DNA of 49,292 bases, from contig CAMVSQ010000007.1 in assembly GCA_947170225.1 (NCBI GenBank), positions 1 through 49,292 on the forward strand, given 5' to 3'. Of the stretch, positions 1 through 8,967 are shown one piece after another. Position numbers and translations under genes: made by a program. The stretch comes from an uncultured bacterium. GTDB lineage: Bacteria > Patescibacteriota > Gracilibacteria > Absconditabacterales > Absconditicoccaceae. The number at the start of each line of letters is the position of its first letter. Position 1 is the stretch's first letter. The notes below the pieces were generated by a model. That model was not told the DNA's origin and made no database searches. It saw only the letters and a list, made by a program, of their open reading frames with translations.

Positions 1-951
1 ACTATCTCCTACTGTTGTGATATTACTCGTGTCAAATGATCTTTCTGGTAAACTTTCTAGCGCTCAATTACAGTTGAAAGAATTGAAGAAATAATTTCCT
101 ACTGTCGTGATATTACTCGTGTCAAATGATCTTTCTGGTAAACTTGTTAATTTTCAATTATAGTTGAAATAATAGAAGAAATAATCTCCTACTGTTGTGA
201 TATTACTCGTGTCAAATGATCTTTCTGGTAAACTTGTTAATTTTCAATTATAGTTGAAAGAATTGAAGAAATAATTTCCTACTGTCGTGATATTGCTTGT
301 GTCAAATGATCACTCTGGTAAACTTGTTAGTGCTCAATTATTGTTGAAAGAATTGAAGAAATAATTTCCTACTGTCGTGATATTGCTTGTGTCAAATGAT
401 CACTCTGGTAAACTTGTTAATCCTCACATAAAGTTGAAACCAGCGAAGAAATCATCTCCCACTGTTGTGATATTACTTGTATCAAATGATCAGGCTGGTA
501 AACTTGTTAATTTTCATCCATAGTTGAAATATTTGAAGAAATAATCTCACGGATTTGTCGCACTTTCTCCAAATCAATCTGCCAAACTTGGCATTGATAC
601 TATCTTTACTCCTGTTACCGTTGTTGTTCATCCTGATATCAATGGTCGTGTCGCATCGTAAAATGTCCATCTATCTGCTCATCATGTCAGTGATAGAGTA
701 ATCGTATAACCACTAGCTGTGCTATATGTATGCGTTTTATACGCTGAAACAGTCTCTACTGGACTACCATCTCATCGATCCACCATATAGTCATTGGCAA
801 AATATTTAGTGACCGTTAGAGTTTGATTTGCCTCTGTGGCTGTCGCCTCTATTACGATGTCCGTGTCTGCTGCTCTCACTACTCATGATGATAATGCTCC
901 CATTATTCACACAAATAGCAAAACTGCATAAAGTTGTAATTTTTTTTTCAT
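1..951 (-). CDS. BspA-like repeat surface protein (partial, C-terminus off window)
   Basis: The frame is open from the ATG at 951 to the window edge when UGA is read as Gly. The N-terminus is a signal peptide (MKKKLQLYAVLLFVG then small residues). A PKD-like stretch at about residues 40-85 (YMVDRGDGSPVET, then HTYSTASGYTITL) comes next. From about residue 135, 30-residue repeats carry the core SLPERSFDTSNITTVGD, close to the BspA/DUF285 surface repeats of oral bacteria and mycoplasmas. Such proteins are usually cell-surface adhesins. The repeat is 30 residues rather than the more common 22-26. The start is chosen from the signal peptide and poly-Lys opening. The function as an adhesin is inferred from the family; the signal peptide and repeats are seen directly. 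Confidence 0.85.
7..546 (-). repeat. Six 90-bp tandem repeats inside the BspA-like gene
   Basis: Units begin at 7, 97, 187, 277, 367 and 457, each exactly 90 bp (30 codons), and the array continues beyond the left edge. Units 97 and 187 are nearly identical at the DNA level, so recent duplication and copy-number change by recombination are likely. Confidence 0.93.
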
Positions 952-989
952 CTTCTTTTTTTATAAACTAAAAAGTATAGTGCATTTGC

Positions 990-1019
990 ATTATACATAT
1001 CCCCCCCCCCCCATTGCAA
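990..1019 (-). promoter_or_regulatory. Putative promoter with 12-base poly-G spacer
   Basis: On the minus strand a TATAAT box (995-990) lies 18 bp from TTGCAA (1019-1014). The spacer contains twelve consecutive G (C at 1001-1012 on the plus strand). The box sits about 38 bases before the ATG at 951. Promoter boxes are predicted from consensus only; the tract is seen directly. Confidence 0.55.
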
Positions 1020-1063
1020 GGGATTTTTTATTTTTTAGTTGACATTTTACTGCACATTTCAGC

Positions 1064-1126
1064 TGTCATTCTGAGCGATAGCGAAGAATCTTTATATCAT
1101 CTACAAATAACTTGTTCAGGATGACA
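1064..1126. repeat. Dispersed palindromic repeat (TGTCATTCTGAG family)
   Basis: Starts with TGTCATTCTGAG, contains GAAGAATCTT, and ends with an imperfect inverted copy (CAGGATGACA). Related copies lie at 6534, 8314, 29581 and 29724. Confidence 0.7.
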
Positions 1127-1190
1127 ATCTATTGACTTTCTTTGTCCATTGAATAAATAAAATTTTGTTTATCATATAATCATATCCACT

Positions 1191-1676
1191 ATGCCAAAAA
1201 GACAGAACTACATCTCCCGAGACGAATATTTTATGTGAATTGCTATGCTTTCCGCCCAAAGAAGCAAAGATCCAAATACTCAAGTATGAGCATGTATTGT
1301 AAACCCAGACAATCATATTGTTTGAATTTGATACAATTGATTTCCGTGTGGCTGTAGCGATGAAGAATTGCCACGAGATAGGCAATGAGATTTTTTGGAC
1401 ACAAAATATCCATTTGTAGTCCATGCAGAGCTAAATGCTGTAATAAATAGTGGTTGAAGAAATTTAAAAAACTGCAAAATCTATGTGGCACTATTTCCAT
1501 GCAATGAATGTGCAAAAGTGATAATACAATCTGGTATCAAAGAGGTTATTTATTTATCAGACAAATACGACTGAACTCCAGCAAACATCGCCGCAAAAAA
1601 GATGTTTACACAGTCTGGCGTAAAATTGACAAAATTAGACATCACAAAATATGAAATAGTTTTGAAATTTAAATAG
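1191..1676 (+). CDS. dCMP deaminase / ComEB-like zinc deaminase
   Basis: 161-aa protein of the cytidine/deoxycytidylate deaminase family, which converts dCMP to dUMP for thymidylate synthesis. The zinc site is visible: HAELNAV (His ligand and catalytic Glu, about residue 84) and PCNECAK (two Cys ligands, about residue 112). Eight of twelve glycines are encoded by UGA, so standard-code translation shows only fragments. Length is normal for the family. Its stop overlaps the end of the convergent methylthiotransferase by 8 bp. It could also be a related nucleotide deaminase, but the motif spacing and the IGYNGFP stretch fit dCMP deaminase best. Confidence 0.9.
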
Positions 1677-2919
1677 TATAATCTACAATTTCCCCTCTCT
1701 TATAGTTTCAGTTCAATTCCACTTGGATATAGTTGCCTGTCCATCCTCTCCATTTTCCATTTTTCTTTTCTTCTACCAAAACTTTTTGTGGTAATCACTT
1801 ATTTTCTACTATAAATTTTTCTCTAATTTCATTTCATACTGAAATTAATTCTCTTTCTCTCTGCTTTTTGATATGAAATGGTACTTGATTTTTGAATAAA
1901 TGTGCAGGAATCGATTCTCATTTATCGTGCGATGAAAATGGAAATGCATGTAATTTTGTAATTTTATATTTTTTCACTCATTCTACTGTTTGCTGGAAAT
2001 CTTCATCGGTTTCTCATGCAAATCATACGATAATATCTGCTCAAATCGAAATTTGCTCCTTATCTGGTCTATCTAAATTTCTAATTTCGGTCAAAATATA
2101 GTCCAGTCTAGCTGAATCATAGTTTCTATTCATAGCTTTAAGCATATTATCCGAAAAACTTTGAATTGAAAAATGAAAATGTGGCAAAAATCTAGGATTT
2201 TGCACCACTTCAAAAAACTTTTCATCCAAAAATTCTGGTCATAAACTAGAAATCCTAATCCTTTCAATCTCTGTCTCATCCAAAATATATTGCAAAAGAT
2301 CTGAAAATTGACTTTCTTGTGGTTTTTTTGTATTTGAACATCCCCAAGCAGCTAAATTTACACCAGTAATCACAATCTCTTTGCCTCCCACAGCCACAAA
2401 ATCATCTATTTGCTCTACGATTTCATCTGCATGTATGGATTGAGACGGTCATCTTTTGCTCACCGTCAGACAAAATGAGCAATGACTATCACAACCATTT
2501 TGGATTACGATAAAATTTTTGGTATAAATATTTGCATTTTCTTTTATTTTGTGTGTTTTGACTTTGCGAGTATCATCTCTATCTGGCTCTTCAGACAGCA
2601 ATGTAATTTGGTCACGATACTCAGCCAATTGTGGATAAATAGAATAAAATTTCTCTTCGTCCATTTTTTTTCATTTATCAAATACTGCACATCAAGTGAG
2701 ATAAACATGCTTTCACTGTGCCAAATGTATCAATGTTTCTTTGACAAATTTATCTTTTGCTCTATCGGTCACCACACATGTAGCAATAATGCAACTATTT
2801 GGAATAGTGTCATGATCAGAAAAATAATTCAGCCACTTATTGAGATAATATTTGTTTACCTTGCATCCAAAAACTTTATAATCCAAAACAAAAAAAACAA
2901 AAAAATAAAAAAAAATCAC
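1669..2919 (-). CDS. MtaB-type tRNA methylthiotransferase (radical SAM)
   Basis: 416-aa protein of the MiaB/RimO/MtaB family, which adds a methylthio group using two Fe-S clusters. The N-terminal domain has the three auxiliary-cluster cysteines (VFGCKVN, IATCVVT, TGCAV). The radical SAM motif is GCDSHCSFC (C-x3-C-x2-C), followed by KEIVITGVNLAAWG. A short TRAM-like C-terminus closes it. FGCKVN and the TGVNL stretch resemble MtaB, which modifies N6-threonylcarbamoyl-A37 in tRNAs reading ANN codons; MiaB or RimO is less likely. The start is uncertain: GTG at 2919 gives a Phe-rich leader made by a poly-A tract, and an in-frame TTG at 2886 would give the more usual short N-terminus. Confidence 0.85.
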
Positions 2920-3037
2920 TCCAATATATAAAGATTACAATAAAAAATTCAAATCATAATTTTCAATTGACATTCTCTGTTTTTTTATTATTATAAGTGT
3001 AAAAATAAAATGTCAAACAAATAAAAATCAAAAAAAG

Positions 3038-3949
3038 ATGTGTGAAATTGAACAATTAAAACAAAAACTTCTCTTCAATTACGAAGAGTTAAATGTTTAT
3101 GCCGGCATTACAAAAAAGGAATTTCCTAAACTCTATGAAAAAATCAAGGAGATTAGCCAAAATGGATTCAATGTAGCAGACACCTATGATAAATTTGATG
3201 AAAAATACAAATATCTCGTCTGCATCGCAGAATACGAAAAACCAAACGAAATTCCGTTTGAAAAAGATTGGGAAATTGTCTCTTTTTACAGGTATGCTCT
3301 GTGCAAAGACACATTTGCAAACGATGAATTTGAATTGTCCACCAATAGTTTTTACAACTATTCTTTGCGATTCAAAACACTGTTGCCTTTCACTTTGGAA
3401 CTTGGCAGATCAGTAGTAAACAAATCATCCAAAATGGCTGACAATGGGCTAAAAGCTGTTTGGGGTGGCTTGGGTGCTATGCTAGATTATTATTCCAAAC
3501 ATGGACGGATTGAATGGTTTTGGGGCGAGGTATCTTTGCAAAAAGATATTTATGCTGTAGATGATTTATGGGGAAATGATTCCCTTTTGTCTATCATGTC
3601 CACATTTATCCTAAATTTTGGAAAAAATGATCTTTTGAGTCCAAGAACACTCACATTTTCGCAAAACGATCTGGAAAAGTTTGCCAAAGAAAAAGGATTT
3701 ATTGGTGATTACCAAAAAGATTCCACAAAGTTAAGAAAACTTTTGAAAGACAGACACACGCCCATTCCTCATCTGTTCTTCCATTATGCAAATTTGGTAG
3801 ACCAAGGTGGATTGTTTATGTACTTACCCGTCAGCAATCCTATTTTGAATTGCTGGGAGATGGGACTTTTGCTCCATACCCCGCACATCAAAAAAAATTA
3901 CCTACAAAGGTTTACTCCAATCAATTACAACCCAAAAGCTTTTGAATAA
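3038..3949 (+). CDS. GNAT-fold acyltransferase-like protein (COG3176/OlsB-like), UGA-free
   Basis: 303-aa protein. The central stretch ELGRSVVNKSSK, then about 25 residues later HGRIEWFWGEVSLQ, matches the pattern of OlsB/'putative hemolysin' acyltransferases (ELGRS...LxGxVS), and the end (HTPHIKKNYLQRF) fits the same family. OlsB enzymes N-acylate ornithine for amino lipids; the Bacteroidetes forms of the family are of this length. All 16 glycines are GGN and none is UGA, unlike neighbouring genes. Upstream is TTGACA (2967) and TATAAG (2992) with a 19-bp gap and an A-rich leader without a Shine-Dalgarno. It stands alone between leftward genes and ends at its own terminator, as an inserted single-gene cassette would. 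The exact substrate is unknown. Confidence 0.6.
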   Translation: MCEIEQLKQKLLFNYEELNVYAGITKKEFPKLYEKIKEISQNGFNVADTYDKFDEKYKYLVCIAEYEKPNEIPFEKDWEIVSFYRYALCKDTFANDEFELSTNSFYNYSLRFKTLLPFTLELGRSVVNKSSKMADNGLKAVWGGLGAMLDYYSKHGRIEWFWGEVSLQKDIYAVDDLWGNDSLLSIMSTFILNFGKNDLLSPRTLTFSQNDLEKFAKEKGFIGDYQKDSTKLRKLLKDRHTPIPHLFFHYANLVDQGGLFMYLPVSNPILNCWEMGLLLHTPHIKKNYLQRFTPINYNPKAFE

Positions 3950-3961
3950 GCACTATTTATC

Positions 3962-3993
3962 AAGCCGAACGGTCTCTCGTTTCGGCTTTTTTT
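3962..3993 (+). terminator. Rho-independent terminator
   Basis: AAGCCGAA pairs with TTCGGCTT around a 11-base loop, followed by a T run; directly after the stop at 3949. Confidence 0.85.
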
Positions 3994-4041
3994 ATTTAAA
4001 ATAATAAACATGTCCATCAAAATTTTCACTTTTCAAATAAT

Positions 4042-4155
4042 TCGGCTCAGCTTCAAATTTCACTAATACTGAACGAAGTGAAGTATTTTTTGAAATTGTG
4101 AAGTGAGCCGAGAGGCATTTTTGCCCACTTTTGTTGCTGGCAGACAAAAGTGGGT
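4042..4155. repeat. Pair of long inverted repeats in intergenic space
   Basis: Arms 4042-4062 and 4091-4111 (TCGGCTCA... / ...TGAGCCGA) form an imperfect hairpin, and GCCCACTTTTGT (4123) pairs with ACAAAAGTGGGT (4144). Together they fill the gap between a terminator and the RluA stop. It resembles a small non-autonomous palindromic element; no coding frame was seen. Confidence 0.6.
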
Positions 4156-4177
4156 CGCCGAAGGCAAAAAATTTAAA

Positions 4178-5086
4178 CTAAATAGTCAAACAAATATTTT
4201 CACCATCCATATCCACAAATTCTAATTTATATGCTGTCAATTGCATTGGTACATCACTTTCATTTCAGTACAAATAATCTCAAACAATCGGTAATCCGTG
4301 ATTTGACAAATGATAACGGATCTGATGAGTACGACCCGTCAAAATTTCTAAATTTAAATCTACAAATTCTCAATCTATTTCAAAATCAAGTATTTTTGTC
4401 ACTCACATTTTCACAATATAATTTGGCACTTTTGGCACTACATTTTCTTTGATATAATATGGCAAATTATTTTTTATCTTTTCCAAAAAAGCATCTCCAA
4501 ATGCTGTAATTTCACTTTTTGCTCTATAAAATTTTTTGAATTTTATCTCCTTTTCCACATCTTCAATATTTTCACACTCAGATACTAATCCACTTTTTTG
4601 CTGAAATAAATTTTTGAAATAAGCTAATCACTTTTCAGTTTTTGCAATAATCATAAGTCAGTCGGTATCTTTATCCAATCTATGGACAAGTCACGCTCTG
4701 ATAAAATTTCAAACAGTTGGTAAATCTCTGTACTTATGATACAAAAATCCCACCACCGATGGCTGACTAACATCTCGCACACTATTTGGATGAGATAATA
4801 CTCATTTTGGCTTATTTATCACAAGATAATCTTCCTTTTCCAACACAACTGGGATATCAATATCTGGCGTTTCATCCAAAATAATTGGAGATAAGTATCT
4901 AGAAAGATCATCGATTTCCACAATATCATTATTTTTTAGTCTATAAGATTTTTTGATTTTTTTCTCATTTACCAAAATCCCACCTCTAGTCAATATATGC
5001 TGAAAAAAATTTCTAGAATAAGGAAACTGCGAAACCAACCGCGAATCAATCCTATCTCAATTTCATAAATATTGTACTTTTTCCAT
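4178..5086 (-). CDS. RluA-family 23S/tRNA pseudouridine synthase
   Basis: 302-aa RNA pseudouridine synthase. An S4-like RNA-binding domain occupies about residues 13-60 (RNFFQHILTRGGILVNEKKI). The catalytic motif HRLDKDTDGL, with the nucleophilic Asp, is at about residue 135, and the family motif GRTHQIRYHLS is near the end, followed by IVGDYLYG. Most glycines are UGA. About 35 residues with no family counterpart (QQKSGLVSECENIEDVEKE) lie between the catalytic motif and the next core strand. RluA/RluC/RluD subfamily and target base cannot be settled from sequence alone. It ends in the palindromic repeat region and has no obvious operon partner. Confidence 0.9.
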
Positions 5087-5228
5087 AAAAAACTTATCTA
5101 ATTAAAATGACACCATTATATAAATAAAAAGAAAAAAATATATATTATTTTTTACAAAAACACTTGACATTTTGCATAAAAAATATAAAATCTTATATGG
5201 AAAACAAATAAACACAAAATACAAAAAA

Positions 5229-5723
5229 ATGGAAAAACAAGAATTAAAAAAGATTTGCGATGAAATCTTAAACATCATCGATCAAACCAACAATTCCAAT
5301 GTGTATGAGACCATCATCTCCTTCTTCACTCTCACAAGCCAGCTTCACGACCGACTGGATGAAATCCAAAACATCCCTGTAAAACAAACCAGTCCAACAT
5401 TTTGGATACGAGTATTCCACAAAAAGAAAGCTGAAGAGATAGATAACATCATACGGGAACAAGAGCGACAAAAACGCGGTCTCTGCCAATCCATTCTCCG
5501 AGCTGGTCGTCAAGAGTTTGGCTACAACCGGACAAAAGAAGGTGAGATTATCACCAAAGACAAGGTTTTCTTTGGTGGTATATGCGGTTTGAATACTCTG
5601 CCAGTCACCAAATGGGAAGAATGCAAAAAAACTGATCCCACGGTGTACAACACAATTGCAAGCCAGATGACTCGCTTTGTGAAAAGCTACGAACTAGCTT
5701 TCAAGCTTGTCTACTGGTTTTAG
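5229..5723 (+). CDS. Unknown 164-aa protein, UGA-free
   Basis: I do not recognise a family. The N-terminal half is predicted helical (MEKQELKKICDEILNII, later VFHKKKAEEIDNIIREQERQ) and the C-terminal half contains a Gly-rich FFGGICGLNTLP stretch. All 7 glycines are GGN; no UGA is used. I chose ATG 5229 over the in-frame ATG at 5172, because the latter lies inside the likely promoter (TTGACA at 5164, TATAAA at 5184). The A-rich leader is like those of genes 3038 and 15423, which also lack UGA. It stands alone with its own terminator, suggesting a transferred single-gene unit. The protein is probably cytoplasmic, since no signal peptide or membrane segment is visible. Confidence 0.75.
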   Translation: MEKQELKKICDEILNIIDQTNNSNVYETIISFFTLTSQLHDRLDEIQNIPVKQTSPTFWIRVFHKKKAEEIDNIIREQERQKRGLCQSILRAGRQEFGYNRTKEGEIITKDKVFFGGICGLNTLPVTKWEECKKTDPTVYNTIASQMTRFVKSYELAFKLVYWF

Positions 5724-5738
5724 ATTTTAAAGCCAACA

Positions 5739-5768
5739 AAATGCGAATAGAAATTCTATCCGCATTTT
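5739..5768 (+). terminator. Rho-independent terminator
   Basis: AAATGCGAATAG pairs with CTATCCGCATTT around AAATT, then T residues; 15 bp after the stop at 5723. Confidence 0.8.
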
Positions 5769-5860
5769 TAATATACCAAAAAAGTACCAAAAAATTTGCA
5801 TTTTCAAAAATTTTGAATAAAATATAGATATATCAATTTATTTATTACACAAAAACAAAA

Positions 5861-6466
5861 ATGCCCGAAGAAAACAGAGAAAATCTAAACCAAATTCCAG
5901 CTGGAAATCCTTTTGATTTGGTAGACAAAAAATCACCTGAAACAACTAGTCAAAATCAAACAGATGAACTTCCATGAAAATTTTTCAAAAATTTGATCAA
6001 AAAAATTGCAAAAGTTTCTGGCTTACCAGATCCCGAAACTGGAAAATTTGACCAAGATACACAAAAAAATCAAAATAATTCCAATACAAATCCTATAAAT
6101 AATACAGACAATACACAAAATCCAGTAAATACACAAAGTAGTTTGGAACAAGATATTGTAGCACAAGAAGAACAAAAAAAACAAGAAGAAGAAAAGAAAA
6201 AATTTAATTTCGAAAATGTTATGTCTGGCGTAAGTGGTGTTTTGGACAAAATTGAAAAAAAAGTCTGAGAAAAAACAGGAATTGACTTTGATGCTCCTTT
6301 GAAAAAAAGAGAACAAAAATTAAATAATGAAAACGCTAATACTTGACAAATCAATACACAAACTATACAAAGTACACAGCCCACAGACACACAAACAACA
6401 AATCCAGAAATTGACAAAGATCCAGTAGAAAAAAACAACGAAGATTATCTATCCCAAAATCACTAA
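5861..6466 (+). CDS. Unknown Gln/Asn/Thr-rich low-complexity protein
   Basis: 201 aa, with UGA = Gly at several sites (for example DELPGKFFKN and EKKVGEKTG). The chain is dominated by N, Q, T, E and K: a Pro/Asn opening, an amphipathic segment FFKNLIKKIAKVSGLPDP at about residues 46-63, an Asn/Gln/Thr linker, an acidic-basic EEQKKQEEEKKK run at about residue 110, and a second NQT-rich tail. No signal peptide or membrane segment is seen. It is probably intrinsically disordered with two short helices. A terminator follows. No family recognised; function unknown. Confidence 0.8.
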
Positions 6467-6485
6467 AAAATTTAATAAATAACAA

Positions 6486-6522
6486 AAATTAGTAGGCAAA
6501 ACTTTCACCTACTAATTTTTTT
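6486..6522 (+). terminator. Rho-independent terminator
   Basis: AAATTAGTAGG pairs with CCTACTAATTT, followed by T8; 20 bp after the stop at 6466. Confidence 0.85.
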
Positions 6523-6533
6523 TACAATACTTA

Positions 6534-6629
6534 TGTCATTCTGAGTTTATGCAGCTACGCTGTACAAAGCGAAGAATCTTTTTTATGTTTATAGATTCTT
6601 CGTTTCACTTCGTTACACTCAGAATGACA
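6534..6629. repeat. Dispersed palindromic repeat (TGTCATTCTGAG family)
   Basis: TGTCATTCTGAG at the left pairs with CTCAGAATGACA at the right; internal GAAGAATCTT and its inverse AGATTCTTC. The left half (GTTTATGCAGCTACGCTGTA) is shared with copies at 29724 and 49218. Confidence 0.88.
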
Positions 6630-6643
6630 ATTTTTAATTATTT

Positions 6644-8284
6644 TTAATACATTCCCATTCATCACATATCTCCAGCTCATGCTCCATGATGACAGTGACA
6701 TTCTTGTTTTGGATTGTCTACTATTACAGCATCTGTAGTAAGGAACATTGCCGCTGTACTTACAGCATTTTCCAAAGCAACTCTGATAACTTTGGCAGGA
6801 TCGATGATTCCAGCTTTTACTAGGTCTTTGAAATCTCATGTACTTGCATCAAATCATATATTCAAATCTTTGTCTGATTTTACTTGTTCTACCACTCGAT
6901 CTCATTTGTACCCAGCATTGTTTGATATTTGGATTACAGGATACTGGATAGCATCTCTAACTATATCTACAGCAATATTTTCATCTTCATCCTCAAGTTC
7001 AAAATTTTCCAATCATTTTGAAATTTTCAAAAGTGCTGTACCTCCTCAAGCAACTATTCATTCTTCGATTGCGGCTCTAGTAGCATTCAATGCATCTTCT
7101 ATCTTGTATTTCTTGTTTTTCATCTCCATTTCTGTAGCTGCTCAAACTTTGATTACAGCAACTCATCCAACTAATTTGGCCAATCTTTCTGATAATTTTT
7201 CTCTATCATAATCAGATTTTGTCGTTTCAATCTGTGATCTAATCAAATCTGCTCTATCATTGATCACATCTGGATTTCATTTTCCATCAACTATGATTGT
7301 ATTATCTTTTGAGCAAATCACTTTTTCAGCTTTTCATAGCAATTCTATACTAGCATCTTCCAATTTATATCCCAATTCTGGAGTAATCAAAGTAGCTCAA
7401 GTCACCGCTGAAATATCCAAAAGCATTTCTTTTTTTCTATCTCCAAATCATGGAGCTTTAATAGCAATAACATTCAAAACTCATCTCATTTTGTTTAAAA
7501 CTAATGAAGCCAAAGCCTCTCACTCTACATCATCTGCTATAATTACTATATCTTTTTTTCCTGTTGCAGCTATCGACTCCAAAACATTCATGATATCTTT
7601 CATAGAATTGATTTTTTGATCCGTCAACAAAATATATGGTTTATCGGCTACAGCTTCCATTCTTTGTGTATCTGTCACAAAATATGGAGAAGTATATCAT
7701 TGATCAAATTGCATTCAAGTTTTGACTTCTTTTGTCAATCAGATAGAATTTCATTCTTCTACTGTGATTGTTCCATCATTTCCAATTTCTTCCATCACAT
7801 CAGCAATCAATGCTCAAACTTCTTCATCTTGAGCAGAAATTGTAGCTACTTGTTTAATTTCTTCTTTGTTTTTGATTGGTTTTGCTTGTGCCTGTAAATC
7901 TGCTACAACTTTGTCCACAGTTTTGTGCAAACCTCTACCCAATGCAAAAGGATTTACTCCAGATCTGATAAATCTAAGTCATTCTTTTGACATTGCATGA
8001 GCCAAAACTACTGTAGTAGTTGTACCATCCCCAGCTTCTTTGTTTGTTTTTTCTGCAGCTTCTTTGATCATACTAGCTCAAACATTGTTCATCTTGTCTT
8101 CAAGTTCAATTTCTTTTGCTACTGTCACTCCATCATTTGTCACCGTAGGAGCTCAATATGATTTTTCTAAAACAACATTTCTACCCTTTGGTCACATAGT
8201 CACTTTGACAGCATCTGCAACCATTTCCATCCCTTGAAACATCAATTTACGTGCATCATCACTATAATGTATTGTCTTTGACAT
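6644..8284 (-). CDS. groEL: Chaperonin GroEL
   Basis: 546-aa Cpn60. The N-terminus [20 protein letters not shown] is followed by the conserved [21 protein letters not shown] and the ATP-site motif [16 protein letters not shown] at about residue 83. The protein ends in a Gly/Met-rich tail, here preceded by an unusual His/Cys cluster ([12 protein letters not shown]). Many glycines are UGA. It forms 14-mers that fold proteins in the cytoplasm with GroES, encoded directly upstream (112 bp gap holding a palindromic repeat). The CHCHH stretch near the C-terminus is atypical for GroEL and could bind metal; that is inference. Confidence 0.98.
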
Positions 8285-8313
8285 GTTTAAAAATTTTATA
8301 AAATAAAATTTAT

Positions 8314-8386
8314 CGTCATTCTGAATGTAGCAAAGCGAAATGAAGAATCTAAATTTAAGATTCTTCGGCTACGCCTCAGAATGACA
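8314..8386. repeat. Palindromic repeat between groES and groEL
   Basis: CGTCATTCTGA ... AAGAATCTAAATTTAAGATTCTTC ... CTCAGAATGACA forms a nearly perfect long hairpin inside the operon. As RNA it could alter the ratio of the two transcripts. Confidence 0.85.
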
Positions 8387-8396
8387 TAATGGTATG

Positions 8397-8675
8397 TTAC
8401 TCTTTCGCTAAAATAGAATTATGCTTGATAATCAAATACTTTTTTCATTCAAATTCTACTTCATCTGGAGAATATGTGGAAAAATAAACAATATCACCTT
8501 CTGCTACATCCATAGATGACCTTTGTCCATTTTCCAAAATTTGTCACTGTCAGACAGCGATTACTTTACCTTTATTTGGTTTTTCTTTTGAATCTGGAAG
8601 GATAATCCCAGATTTGGTAGTGCTTTCTTGTTCGATTGGTTCTACCAATACATGATCTTCAATAGGTTTCAACAT
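8397..8675 (-). CDS. groES: Co-chaperonin GroES
   Basis: 92-aa Cpn10. It opens [18 protein letters not shown]; the mobile loop is [15 protein letters not shown] at about residues 19-33; VIAVGQGQILENG and [18 protein letters not shown] complete the fold. Three glycines are UGA. It caps GroEL and is the first gene of the groES-groEL operon. A promoter at 8850-8823 and a 19-bp palindrome at 8784-8802 lie upstream. Length is normal. Confidence 0.97.
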
Positions 8676-8705
8676 GATTATAAAATCTTATGAAATAAAA
8701 TTTTT

Positions 8706-8782
8706 AGTTGCTAGTCAATTGTCTCTAGCCGTTAGATCTTTACTGGCTATCTAGCGACTAGTGACTAATGTCTAGCGACTAA
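8706..8782. repeat. CTAGCGACTA repeat cluster
   Basis: Several copies of GTCTCTAG / CTAGCGACTA / GTGACTAATG in direct and inverted order. A shorter version lies at 14171-14206. Confidence 0.65.
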
Positions 8783-8783
8783 T

Positions 8784-8802
8784 TTGGTGATTATATCACC
8801 AA
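8784..8802. promoter_or_regulatory. Perfect palindrome in groES leader (possible operator)
   Basis: TTGGTGA-TTATA-TCACCAA is a 7+5+7 inverted repeat about 110 bases before groES. It is not the CIRCE element. It could be a heat-shock repressor site or a short RNA hairpin. Confidence 0.45.
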
Positions 8803-8822
8803 AACCACTTACGTGCTATTTT

Positions 8823-8850
8823 GTTATAATAATAAATTATATAAATTCAA
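8823..8850 (-). promoter_or_regulatory. Putative groESL promoter
   Basis: TTGAAT (8850-8845), 16-bp spacer, TATAAC (8828-8823) on the minus strand. The same 16-bp spacing occurs before EF-Tu and at 16517 and 29317. Confidence 0.55.
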
Positions 8851-8967
8851 GAGCAAAATAATAAAAACTTAAATTAGCCATTAAACAACAAATTCTCTTG
8901 CTTTTTTTTTGTAAAAATATAAACATTTCTCTGTACATTTTTTATTTTTTTTATTTACTATTAAAAA

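Noticed and set aside
1-546. CRISPR-like spaced repeat
   Set aside because: The 90-bp units are contiguous, coding and in frame; there are no unique spacers.
6714-8237. Several plus-strand open frames across 6.7-8.2 kb
   Set aside because: They are antisense to groEL, whose reading with UGA = Gly is complete and matches Cpn60 from end to end.
8784-8802. CIRCE heat-shock operator
   Set aside because: The consensus TTAGCACTC-N9-GAGTGCTAA is absent; the palindrome is different.
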